NCBI GenBank assembly: GCA_021773305.1
Contig: JAJFKH010000040.1
Coordinates: forward strand, 31,658-95,657
From: Gammaproteobacteria bacterium
GTDB lineage: Bacteria > Pseudomonadota > Gammaproteobacteria > UBA1113
Direction: 5' to 3'
DNA: 64,000 nucleotides
Under the pieces are notes generated by a model. That model was not told where the DNA came from. It made no database searches and saw only the letters and a program-made list of their open reading frames with translations. Position numbers and translations under genes: made by a program. Shown one piece after another: positions 9,801 to 18,175 of this stretch. The stretch's first letter is position 1; each line of letters starts with the position of its first letter.

Positions 9801-12800
9801 TTTTAACGCAATGAGTTTAGGCCCTAAAATTTCTGTTCACTTATTACAAGTGTTTCGTAATGCTATGTTGATTTCGTCTGCGGCTCATATGAATAAGGTT
9901 ATGGATCTCGTGCGGGTGGTTTTTGTGGATTTTTCGAAGTTCATGTTGAACATTGCCAATACCGTAGGTATGTTTGTGATGCCGATATTGGGTATAGCCT
10001 CTCCAATATTGTCAATCATTACTGCTTTAGTGAATGTGATATGGCCTGCACCGGATCCTATCAATCAATTAAGTAAGACACTGCAAGCAGGACTGGAGCA
10101 TCTGGATAAAAAATTAAACATTATTTTTGAACAAATATCTAAGCAAATAAATGAGTTAGCAAAAGAAATCAATGTGGCAAATGAAAATATTTTGCAAATT
10201 TTAAATAAATTACAATATTTAACGAATCTTCATCGTGAAAACAGCCAGATCACAAACAATCTTATTCGTCTCTATGCCTATCACGTTATAACGGAGATCT
10301 TGGCTGACGCAAAAATGACTGAGGATGCTAAACAGATAGAAAAATTTAGTTACAGAAGTGTTAAATTATTGAATACTAGTTTGGTTCCTGATTTGCATTT
10401 TTACAACAGTCTTAGTTTGTTGGATTCGATAAAATTTAATTCTGAAGATATCATTAGCGACTTTTATTCTTTACATAAATCGCTATTATCTGCTAGTAAT
10501 AAATACTATAATGCTGGAAAATTTAACCCCAGTTCAAACGCCCCGGCTATTTATAAAAATAGATTACATTTACTAGGTTACCTTAAAGGATTTATTGAAA
10601 AAAACCTATCGGAGCGATCGCAAAATTATGCTTTGCCAAGTTATGAATTGTTTTTACATGTGGCTGACATTTCAATTGCTTATCTTAGTTATTTATATCT
10701 GCGTGGAGATAAAGCAGTCAATGAAAAAGTCATAGAGAATAGTACCCTTGTGAATTTGGAACTTGAGCTAAATAAAATGCTCCACTTTCTGGTAGAGATT
10801 AAATGCGATCCAATATGGTTAGAAGGTTTGGTGAAAGAATATTTTTCTCATATGATCGAACTGAAAGAGTGTGTAAAATCTATTTTCGATATAAGAAAAA
10901 AAAATTTGCAAACAGCAGAAAATAAAGTGAGCAGCAAATTAGCTCAATTGGCTAGCAAGCTTACGATTTCATCAAAGATCTTAACTCAAGAGGAACAGCG
11001 AGAGGTACGCTGCCGGACGAAAGAGAAGTTGACAGATAATAAATGGTTGCCCAAGCCCGTGAAGAACGGATTATCTTTCCGTGAGAGTGTTTTAAAAGAT
11101 ATGAAGAATTATAAATTATTCCCTGAGGACATAAAATGGGAAGGGGAGAAATCTCTTTTGTATTTTTCAAGCGCAAATAAAATCAATTTTCTGGACATTA
11201 AATATAATAAATATGATAAATTTATTAAATTATTTTTAGATAGTAATATGATAAGAGCAACGGATAGCATAGCTTATTTTGTCGATGAAAAAGATGCAAA
11301 TTTAAGACTTGGCTATTATAAAAATGTCTTAAGCGCGATAAAAGAAAATGAACATTTACAAAAAGAATGCATAATTGTTCCACATATTGTTGATATTGCT
11401 AACCAAGAAAACAGCGCACCTAAATTTCTGCCCTTAATCTTAAAAGATTCTATTCATTTATCTTCTAAAAGTCGTTTCCAGAACAAAATAGCAACTCACT
11501 CTAGCGGGCCAGTCAATATACTACCTTGGAAACGAACTGTATTAGATGATCTTGAAAGAGGATTGCAACAAAATTTGTTTACGTTACAGTATCGTTATCG
11601 TATTAAGGCTATTGAGAAAGATAGAAAAATGAAATACTTCATCACGATCATCACATATGTTCTCATAAAAGGTGTTAATAATCAATTTGTTAATAGAGAC
11701 TTGGCGAATCAACAAGATGTGCCTATCTTAACTAGTGAAAATGAGATAGGGATACCCATTGATGAAAAAACATTCCATGACTCTTCTATACAGGCTGATA
11801 AAATTCAAATCGCTAATGCCCCTGTGCACTTAATGGCAAAAAAAGGAAAACCCATCCATGGCTCTTCTAGGCGGCTTATAGTTACAATTGAGTTATATCG
11901 CAAAAATAATTCTGAAGATGTTTTTGTTTTACTTTCTTATCCCATAGAAAATAACCAAGATCTTTCCAATTTGACAGTCGGTATTAGAAAGCACCTAGCT
12001 TATGAAGATATCAATTTATCTGCCTATCGATGTTTCGACAAACACCTTGCAAATTTAACCTGGCCAAAAGCAGGAGAGTCAGATAGCGGTATTAATTTGA
12101 GTAGAGAATTTAAAGAGTTAATTTTATCCCATTGTAGATATTCTATTAATGAGTATCCAACAGATGTCATCCTTGGAAAGATACCATTAGTCTATGCCCC
12201 TAAACTCAAATTCAAAAAATTGTATAATTATCCATTTAGAATGGTATACAATTATAATGAACAAAAATACACAGATGATTTTTTAATGAAGTACAATGTC
12301 ACTGACAACCGTCTATGGCAAGGGATGTATTTAGCCAGTTTTTATTTACAACGAGAGCTAAGTTATAGTGAATATAAAACAGAAATTTTAAATTGTTTTG
12401 AATCTGCTAAATATGAATATCCTGATGAAGATAGTCAATTCATTTATCCTTTGAGAGCCTTAAATGCCCAGAGCATAAAAGAGATGCCATTGAAATTTCC
12501 CAGAAAATATATTGAGCAATTAAAAAAACATCCATTAATCAAAAAACTCTATGAAGCCAGTGGTTACGCCAATATGAATACGATTATCTGTTTTGAATGT
12601 AATGCATTGCCATCAAACAATGATCCTGCGTTAACGCATTATTATGAATATTCATTAGAGTTGATTTTCTGCTCTTCAATCAATAATGGTGAATATGAAC
12701 CCATGTTGAGGTTGGATATCATGTCCTTTGTTCTACCCACAAATTATACATCAAAGGATATTGATCATTCAGCAGCACTGTATCGATTTTATGATGATCC

Positions 12801-15228
12801 TTGCGATATTGGATTAATACATGGTTTGATGTATGGTGTTAGCAATTTACATCTTTATAAATTATTTACCAGTGCCTTCAACCAAAAGCATTATATACAA
12901 GAAATGCCGGAAACAGGGAGCAGTGTCTTTCCCATATCAAATGTTGCTTTTTGTGGGGTTTTTAAACTATTAGAAAAGTTACCTACAGGGAAAATATATT
13001 TAGATTATAATGAACTAAATAGTGGTGATTTTTCTAAAAAAGTAAAAAATGCCGACTTGAAGGCTTTGGATATGACAATGCAAAGTTGCTATTCAAAAGA
13101 TATTCTAATTGGTCGAGAACCAAAATACAGCAGTAAGTTAAGTGAGTGCTACGAGTTATTTTTTGCAGATAGGTTCATTCATTCATTGGAATATAATTCT
13201 TTATTAAATAATACTTACTACACTTATAATGCTATTATGGCCTGGGCAAATTTAATCACCGGGAAAAAATATGCTGATTTGTCGCTCTGGTTTGATAGGT
13301 ATTTAGGACTTATTAACCCTGCTTTTTTAAAAGCTCGGCTTCATTATGATCCAGTGTTATTGATTAAATCATTAGAATTGCTTGGCCCTTCAGAACTGAC
13401 CAAAAAAGAAACTTTATTAATAAGAGAATTACTACGTAACACCGATCTTAAAGACACATTGCTTGAAAATGCACTCGTAAAAAATTCAACATTTAAATTA
13501 TTACATCGTGCAATTAAAAACAATGATGCGAGTAAAGATACAGAGGAACTTGCAAATAAAATATATGAAAAAGCAAGAAAGAATCAAACAACATTTGGCT
13601 GCAATGAAATAAAAAAAAGGTTGCAGAACGAAAATTCTGAAAGTCAAAATGATGCTGACATTTCATCCCTTGAAAGCGGGAGTCGTTTGGTGGAGAATAA
13701 ATACTGGATGCAGCGAGTCGCTCAGGGGAAAAACCAGTATTTATTGAATAGTGATCATTTTTATACTGTTGAATCAGATGACAACTTAGTAACATTGTCG
13801 TCTTTATATCAAAACCTTCTGGCAGGCCAGGCAGGGAGTGATAAGCAAAATGTTTTAGCGCTTTTAACGGAAGCGTATATATTTATTGGACAGGATGAGA
13901 AGGGGCGGTGTTTTAAGAGCCAGTATGATACTTACCTGCTTTCTTCTAATAGTTTGGTTTTTTTAATAAAATTAAATGTCAGTACTCCATGGTCAATCAA
14001 TCACTTAGCTTTTGAACTGCAAGAACTTCAGGAAGGTGCATCAGGCCATTATACAAAACAAATTGATTTTTATACGAAGATGCTAGTTGGATATATTAGA
14101 GAAAAATCTAATGGAATAATAAAACCAGAGACATTGGAAATATTAACTCCGTTTCAGCAATTAAAGGTATATTTAGAAAATCTAAAAGGAAGTGTTTATA
14201 AACTTTTACGTCAAATTGAACGTGATTCACTCTTGGGTATTGCTAAAATACTAGCACTCTTAACCATTGAATACTCCATATCGTTCAGTGATAGTGACAT
14301 CGAAACAAGCCTTCTCAATGCTAATAGCGCAGATTTTATTACCATGGGGAATAAAAAATATTTTCCTGACGGAGCAGCCCCGAATTTAAAGGGTCATTTA
14401 TTATTTGAAAGTTTAGCATTCTTGCAGTCTACAACGTATTATATTTATAAGTCCCATGGCAGGGATTTAGTCTTGTTATATACTACTCAAGACTATTCTA
14501 ATTCAAATGTTGAAAGCTTGAAAAAGAATTTGTTGATTGATCCCTGTGGAAATTGTATGTTTATTGTACCAGCAAAAAATAGTTTTTCGCTACCCAAAAA
14601 TCCGCCAGTTAACATAAGTTCCAGATTTTTTGCTAAAAAAGAAAAAACTCCTAGGCACTTTCCGTCTAAGAGAGAGAATGCTCCCGTATACAGTGATACG
14701 GGTCAATCTTTTTTAACTGCTGACGATGTAGCCAAATTTTGCAGAGGCAATGATAATGTTGTTGGTGAATTTGTATCTGTTTTAACTGACGGAAACTGCT
14801 TTTTTCGAGCTGTGCTAAGTGCTCAGGGTGAGTCCCCGGAGGGCTATGCTGAGCTGCGTAAAAATGCTATTGAATATTTAAGGGGCCATGAAGCAGATTT
14901 TGTATTTCCCTACTATAACGAATTAGGTTTTGATGAAAAATTTGAGGAATATCTCCAGCGCATGAGTGTAGATAAGGAATGGGCAGATCAACCGATTATT
15001 GTGGCGACTTCACGTCTTTTAAATCTTCAAATCAATGTCATGGATTTAGGGTTTAGAATCAATCCTCAACGTACGACAGAAAGCTCAAACGTTGGTGATG
15101 TTGTAGAGTTTGATAGGACTATTTTGTTACTCAGAGTGAATAACAATCACTATCATGCGATTCATACTCCTTCTAACATCAATGTCGATGTACCGGCTCC
15201 CAATAACTTTGCTCAAATGAGGCGATAA
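6898..15228 (+). CDS. Giant 2776-residue protein with C-terminal OTU-type cysteine protease domain; candidate effector or toxin
   Basis: ATG at 6898 with AAGGA (6886-6890) 7 nt upstream. There is no signal peptide. Most of the protein is unrecognised. Visible parts: a hydrophobic patch near residues 95-125; helical coiled-coil-prone stretches around 520-680 and 790-890 rich in Glu/Lys; a long hydrophobic stretch at about 1015-1049, followed by an amphipathic helical region; a large region of unknown fold up to about 2580; then an OTU domain at about 2615-2765. The OTU catalytic elements are present: Asp2631-Gly-Asn-Cys2634 and His2751 in NNNHYHAI. OTU enzymes cut ubiquitin or ubiquitin-like conjugates, so a bacterial cytoplasm offers no obvious substrate. 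Single gene, AT-rich, flanked by housekeeping genes. The effector role is inferred. Confidence 0.82.
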   Translation: MKPTENSEQTTSDTPSSQYLTPSETVLGAKDLLSSSVGNKVSGLLANEHVFVRCFSKYISYVVNIGSDYAVKAAAGDDIPSLKNALTEVAASEMVDHGINLLFGPWGLVINTALLAGKTLEPFADGILEKTNEDFSKAAKDMGWLAAYGPLGPGSNLEEYSAPWGCAGVEGATAVKGCAFIYDKKEKTIQVVADIIRNNSASQCYSLGQLEQDQAGLLIPHFTMIDNQQDQLQDRIKLTDTSVEPKFTLSENDKVAFQNRSESQLHQSVYQSVEYYLSSNKIATTVNMDNQLHQQMLCVGLVLRDNTPNQACVKNLSEEEKKFLTIGLLHNKEIPLQGITGLGQQAFWKKDGQMYFGDIENSIFVKTPSVNLAKHTTVYIGNLLQAQKNIEDLGGKQANGDLHLLSREEFLNIFTNSSQSKNSEKILHDMIKRPESLILREGLHENNNILISADNIAEIVKGSISESNFHQVLNEPLAGVVEEGVVQVMSQCTAQSFSKEKQEAGNDIPMNEMKERILSCCEAKNKKLEQVVTQQTEKNWLDTAKKAEFAYREIAQTLIRQQHRQSEFNEKIDRLKNKVKRFNQQFSLNLQFKELKQACETARGTAQCEQHLNFSFHTQIYPQLMRLEAEKFYRNYKKETSQLVKDGRESWRAAQTMNDKIVSVQKNQQEIIKNINEISRNEKISYTQTAAEFISAACQYSKDPLSICISSMAMTTLNLLGFCDSKNVDKLLKKNNKALEVNQTLLSYTAGLKDYYEGNYRYSIAKNDELFSTFLNVSDYLAPKELRKSLREQIALKETQVSDLEADIETAESNIKRIRNEDRHEELVKKQAKYHNDPAGYNKKYGEEWDTYQTRVKIEEKKKENAEKSIENTEKTIKKLEGYLDDEEAVADTRDYWHAQIESLYGDILPEDVAKFKELQAAFKGFTDYTKQLDSWLDPLNQPLRAMDNIVGQLGALAGRIDPQLYRVFNAMSLGPKISVHLLQVFRNAMLISSAAHMNKVMDLVRVVFVDFSKFMLNIANTVGMFVMPILGIASPILSIITALVNVIWPAPDPINQLSKTLQAGLEHLDKKLNIIFEQISKQINELAKEINVANENILQILNKLQYLTNLHRENSQITNNLIRLYAYHVITEILADAKMTEDAKQIEKFSYRSVKLLNTSLVPDLHFYNSLSLLDSIKFNSEDIISDFYSLHKSLLSASNKYYNAGKFNPSSNAPAIYKNRLHLLGYLKGFIEKNLSERSQNYALPSYELFLHVADISIAYLSYLYLRGDKAVNEKVIENSTLVNLELELNKMLHFLVEIKCDPIWLEGLVKEYFSHMIELKECVKSIFDIRKKNLQTAENKVSSKLAQLASKLTISSKILTQEEQREVRCRTKEKLTDNKWLPKPVKNGLSFRESVLKDMKNYKLFPEDIKWEGEKSLLYFSSANKINFLDIKYNKYDKFIKLFLDSNMIRATDSIAYFVDEKDANLRLGYYKNVLSAIKENEHLQKECIIVPHIVDIANQENSAPKFLPLILKDSIHLSSKSRFQNKIATHSSGPVNILPWKRTVLDDLERGLQQNLFTLQYRYRIKAIEKDRKMKYFITIITYVLIKGVNNQFVNRDLANQQDVPILTSENEIGIPIDEKTFHDSSIQADKIQIANAPVHLMAKKGKPIHGSSRRLIVTIELYRKNNSEDVFVLLSYPIENNQDLSNLTVGIRKHLAYEDINLSAYRCFDKHLANLTWPKAGESDSGINLSREFKELILSHCRYSINEYPTDVILGKIPLVYAPKLKFKKLYNYPFRMVYNYNEQKYTDDFLMKYNVTDNRLWQGMYLASFYLQRELSYSEYKTEILNCFESAKYEYPDEDSQFIYPLRALNAQSIKEMPLKFPRKYIEQLKKHPLIKKLYEASGYANMNTIICFECNALPSNNDPALTHYYEYSLELIFCSSINNGEYEPMLRLDIMSFVLPTNYTSKDIDHSAALYRFYDDPCDIGLIHGLMYGVSNLHLYKLFTSAFNQKHYIQEMPETGSSVFPISNVAFCGVFKLLEKLPTGKIYLDYNELNSGDFSKKVKNADLKALDMTMQSCYSKDILIGREPKYSSKLSECYELFFADRFIHSLEYNSLLNNTYYTYNAIMAWANLITGKKYADLSLWFDRYLGLINPAFLKARLHYDPVLLIKSLELLGPSELTKKETLLIRELLRNTDLKDTLLENALVKNSTFKLLHRAIKNNDASKDTEELANKIYEKARKNQTTFGCNEIKKRLQNENSESQNDADISSLESGSRLVENKYWMQRVAQGKNQYLLNSDHFYTVESDDNLVTLSSLYQNLLAGQAGSDKQNVLALLTEAYIFIGQDEKGRCFKSQYDTYLLSSNSLVFLIKLNVSTPWSINHLAFELQELQEGASGHYTKQIDFYTKMLVGYIREKSNGIIKPETLEILTPFQQLKVYLENLKGSVYKLLRQIERDSLLGIAKILALLTIEYSISFSDSDIETSLLNANSADFITMGNKKYFPDGAAPNLKGHLLFESLAFLQSTTYYIYKSHGRDLVLLYTTQDYSNSNVESLKKNLLIDPCGNCMFIVPAKNSFSLPKNPPVNISSRFFAKKEKTPRHFPSKRENAPVYSDTGQSFLTADDVAKFCRGNDNVVGEFVSVLTDGNCFFRAVLSAQGESPEGYAELRKNAIEYLRGHEADFVFPYYNELGFDEKFEEYLQRMSVDKEWADQPIIVATSRLLNLQINVMDLGFRINPQRTTESSNVGDVVEFDRTILLLRVNNNHYHAIHTPSNINVDVPAPNNFAQMRR

Positions 15229-15369
15229 CGTTGTTATGGGCAAATATTATTTAAAACCAATGGGTTAGAATTATACCTGGCCCGTACCAACGATATTTGT
15301 TTCTTTGCTGGATTTGGAAAACTGTGCTAAATTTATAGAGTCTGCCAAATGAATATGAGCACCTTGTAA

Positions 15370-16308
15370 ATGGCCAAAGAAATCGAAATCAAATTACGAT
15401 TGTCTCCCGATCATATTGCCAAAGTTAGAGCGCATCCTTTGTTAAAAGAGCTATCCAGTACCACTCGTACTTTAGATAGCGATTATTATGATACTGAGGA
15501 CTTTGCGTTGCGACGTCGTAAAGGGGCGGTGCGGATCCGAAAATCTGAGCAGGGCAACTGCTTTACCCACAAATCTGGAGGTCGTGTTCTTGGCGGGCTT
15601 AGCAGCCGGAAAGAGTATGAGTTTCCTATTGAGGGTGATACGTTAACCCAGGGATTTTTAACCCGAGTTGATTTGAATGTTAAAGCCGTTGATTTATCCG
15701 TAGTTTTCACCACGCATTTTTCTCGGGAAATATGGTTAATACCTTTTACTAAGGAAACTCAAATTGAGTGTGTTATCGATCGGGGTGTTGTGCAGTGTCA
15801 AGATAAAAAATTGGATTTTTGCGAAGTTGAGTTAGAACTTAAAAAAGGGAAATTAGATGACCTTTATCAATGTGCTTTTCAGTTTTTATCAGATCTTCCT
15901 TTGGAGGTTGAAAATTTAAGTAAGGCCGCCCGAGGGTATTGGTTGGCAGGTAAAAAAATGGAGTCGCCACAAATTAAGTATTTTGTCCTTGGCGACATTG
16001 GTCATTTAACCGAGAGAGATACTAGGCATTTGATGGGGAAAATTTTTTCCGTTTGGCAAAAGGCTCAAATGGATCTTCAGCTGGAAAACAATAGAAAATC
16101 TTTTTGTGTGTTAAGAGAAGCTATATTAGATTTTAAACGTATTATTTCAAAATCAGAATTGGCTGAAAAATATCAATATATTGATAAGTTATGGGATCAG
16201 ATAGTCACCAGCCAACACGCTTTTCAAAAGAAAACCCACGATAAACAGTATAACCAACTTCTTTTAGAAATTGGTTATTACCTTTCTACCATTCCAAAGC
16301 TAGCCTAA
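15370..16308 (+). CDS. CYTH domain protein, probable inorganic triphosphatase
   Basis: The N terminus has the CYTH signature EIEIK (Glu4, Glu6, Lys8), followed by alternating basic and acidic strands (RRRKGAVRIRKS, ECVIDRG, CEVELELKKG) that line the triphosphate tunnel in this family. The CYTH part covers roughly residues 1-200. The remaining 110 helical residues resemble a short, degenerate CHAD-like tail as in YgiF-type triphosphatases, but I cannot confirm CHAD. Likely hydrolyses inorganic triphosphate. The ATG at 15370 has no clear Shine-Dalgarno. It convergently overlaps the sppA-like gene by 9 nt. Confidence 0.78.
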   Translation: MAKEIEIKLRLSPDHIAKVRAHPLLKELSSTTRTLDSDYYDTEDFALRRRKGAVRIRKSEQGNCFTHKSGGRVLGGLSSRKEYEFPIEGDTLTQGFLTRVDLNVKAVDLSVVFTTHFSREIWLIPFTKETQIECVIDRGVVQCQDKKLDFCEVELELKKGKLDDLYQCAFQFLSDLPLEVENLSKAARGYWLAGKKMESPQIKYFVLGDIGHLTERDTRHLMGKIFSVWQKAQMDLQLENNRKSFCVLREAILDFKRIISKSELAEKYQYIDKLWDQIVTSQHAFQKKTHDKQYNQLLLEIGYYLSTIPKLA

Positions 16309-17250
16309 TTTAAGCGGTTGTATTAACTGACTTACGATTTCTTGGCTTGCTTGAGACGATAAGTTATCCGCAAATTTTTGCAGCAATCCACCATGATAAG
16401 TGTAATCCACGAGTTTCTCTTCTTTAATAACATCTCTCGCGATTGATTGAATGCTGCCGAGACCATCTGTCAGCCCTTGGTTCACCGCGTTTTCTCCAGT
16501 CCAAACTAAACCTGAAAAGAGATCGGGATTATTTTTTAGTCTATCACCTCGACCGGCTTTGACGCTGTCAATAAATTGCTGATGAATTTCTTTTAGCATA
16601 TCATCTGCATACTTTACTTGATTGGCTTCTAAAGGAGAGAAGGGATCTAAAAAGCCTTTGTTTTTTCCCGCAGTCAGTAAACGTCGTTGTATGCCTAATT
16701 TGTCAATGGCATCGACGAATCCAAAACCATTCATTAAGACTCCAATGGAACCAACCATGCTGGCTCTATCTGCATAGATTTCGTCCGCAGCAGCGGCCAT
16801 GTAATAGGCAGCAGAAGCACAGATATCTGAACAGACGGCATAGACTTTGGTGTCAGGATGGAGTTTTTTTAATCGTAAAATTTCATCATAGACTAAGCCT
16901 GCTTGGACAGGGCTACCTCCGGGGCTGTTGATATCGAGGATAATCCCTTTTGTATTTTGATCTTCAAATGCATTCTCAAGCCCTTCCATAATATTAGCAG
17001 CGTTGGTTTTTCCACTGTCTTGAATAATGCCTTTAATTTCAACTACGGCAGTATGAGGTTTAATGCTTGTTGTAGAAGGCGCGGCAAAGATCAGGATGAT
17101 GATAGCGAGGATGATCCCTAACGCTAGCAGGCGGAAGAAAATTTTCCAGCGACGATTTCGGCGTTGCTCTTTTAATACTTCAAATAGCATTTTCTCAATG
17201 GTTTTCTTCTCCCAAGAAGGCTGGCTGTCGCTCGAATTTTGTTCACTCAT
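16300..17250 (-). CDS. sppA: Signal peptide peptidase SppA (S49 family)
   Basis: Inner-membrane serine peptidase that degrades cleaved signal peptides. At 316 residues it is the short, single-domain form. A basic region (RRNRRWK) precedes one transmembrane segment at about 38-58, leaving the catalytic domain in the periplasm. Ser146 in DICASAAYY is the nucleophile and Lys198 in TAGKNKGF, 52 residues on, fits the general-base spacing seen in the short Bacillus enzyme. GSIGV is also conserved. Monocistronic with its own promoter; SohB-like paralogues are the main alternative name. Confidence 0.88.
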   Translation of the reverse strand: MSEQNSSDSQPSWEKKTIEKMLFEVLKEQRRNRRWKIFFRLLALGIILAIIILIFAAPSTTSIKPHTAVVEIKGIIQDSGKTNAANIMEGLENAFEDQNTKGIILDINSPGGSPVQAGLVYDEILRLKKLHPDTKVYAVCSDICASAAYYMAAAADEIYADRASMVGSIGVLMNGFGFVDAIDKLGIQRRLLTAGKNKGFLDPFSPLEANQVKYADDMLKEIHQQFIDSVKAGRGDRLKNNPDLFSGLVWTGENAVNQGLTDGLGSIQSIARDVIKEEKLVDYTYHGGLLQKFADNLSSQASQEIVSQLIQPLKLG

Positions 17251-17285
17251 GGTGTATCTCTGATCTCGCTAGGAATTAAGACAAT

Positions 17286-17314
17286 ATTAGAGCATTTTTT
17301 GCTGTTAATCACAA
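17286..17314 (-). promoter_or_regulatory. Promoter of the sppA-like gene
   Basis: Minus strand -35 TTGTGA (17309-17314), 17-bp spacer, -10 TCTAAT (17286-17291). The -10 matches at 5 of 6 positions. The predicted start site lies about 30 nt before the sppA ATG. Confidence 0.5.
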
Positions 17315-17405
17315 ATTGTTCCCATGAGATGGTGGCAGTAGCTTTTCACTGCGGTTTTTAGGATAATCATGGCAGAGCTGGAAACTACGTCAGAGCAGGA
17401 TGCCA

Positions 17406-17969
17406 ATGAAGCAAACATGTCGCGATTATTTACTCATTAATCCTCGGGCAAAGCATTATAAGTGGCACTTTGCTTTACAATGCTTATTATTTACCCTAGT
17501 GGTTTTGGCTATTTTGCTACTTCTTGGTCAAGTGATGATGAAGCAAATTTTAGGCGCTGTGGGCGCAAGCTCTCTGGCAGCCACGGCATTTATCGCTTTT
17601 ACTCTGCCCCAATCCCCTGTGGCAAAGCCTAGAAGAATATTGGGCAGCTACCTTATTTGTTTATTGCTAGGTGCGTTAGGCTCTTATATTGCTAAATATG
17701 TATCGCCTATCCCACATATAGAACATTATATTTTAATGCATCAAATAGTCGGTGCTGGGGTTGCCGGTTGTGCCATGTTTTTTATGGTGCTTTTTGATGT
17801 AGAGCACCCTCCCGCAGCAGGATTTTCTCTCGGGTTAATGATTGATCATTGGAACCATTGGACGTTATTGATTGTCGCAGGCTCCATTGTTGTGATTGTA
17901 ATGATTGCATGGATATTACAGAATTGGCTCGTTTCTTTGGTGAATAAGGCTCCAAAATCATGTGGATGA
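17406..17969 (+). CDS. HPP family integral membrane protein
   Basis: A 187-residue protein with four or five hydrophobic segments and the defining motif EHPPAAGFSLGLM; GAVGASSLAATAF is also conserved in the family. HPP proteins have been linked to nitrite transport in plastids and cyanobacteria, but bacterial members mostly have unknown substrates. I chose the second ATG (17406) because AGGA (17397-17400) is 5 nt upstream; the ATG at 17400 adds two residues. First gene of a four-gene chain: the next start lies inside it (10-nt overlap), so it may work with the envelope enzymes that follow. Confidence 0.75.
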   Translation: MKQTCRDYLLINPRAKHYKWHFALQCLLFTLVVLAILLLLGQVMMKQILGAVGASSLAATAFIAFTLPQSPVAKPRRILGSYLICLLLGALGSYIAKYVSPIPHIEHYILMHQIVGAGVAGCAMFFMVLFDVEHPPAAGFSLGLMIDHWNHWTLLIVAGSIVVIVMIAWILQNWLVSLVNKAPKSCG

Positions 17970-18175
17970 TTGTTGTTCTTTTGTTGCTATGTGTGACAAA
18001 TGCTCACGCTTATTTAGATCCTGGCACGGGGAGTATTTTATTGCAGGGTTTGTTGGCTGGGGTTGTCGGTTTTTTGGGGGTTGTGAAAATATATTGGCGT
18101 AAGATTCTCGCCTGGTTCAAACGAAATCCTCAGCAAAAGAATGAAAAAAATGACAACAAACACGATCCTCGTTAA
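17960..18175 (+). CDS. Small membrane protein with YLDPGTGS motif
   Basis: A 71-residue protein with a signal-like N-terminal hydrophobic segment (1-17) ending in AHA, then AYLDPGTGSILLQ, a second hydrophobic segment (about 26-46) and a lysine/asparagine-rich tail. From memory, small proteins with this motif occur beside surface-polysaccharide genes; the motif's function is unknown to me. The overlap of 10 nt with the HPP gene and 35 nt with the methyltransferase gene indicates co-translation. If the AHA site is cleaved the mature protein would start at the motif itself. Confidence 0.7.
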   Translation: MWMIVVLLLLCVTNAHAYLDPGTGSILLQGLLAGVVGFLGVVKIYWRKILAWFKRNPQQKNEKNDNKHDPR

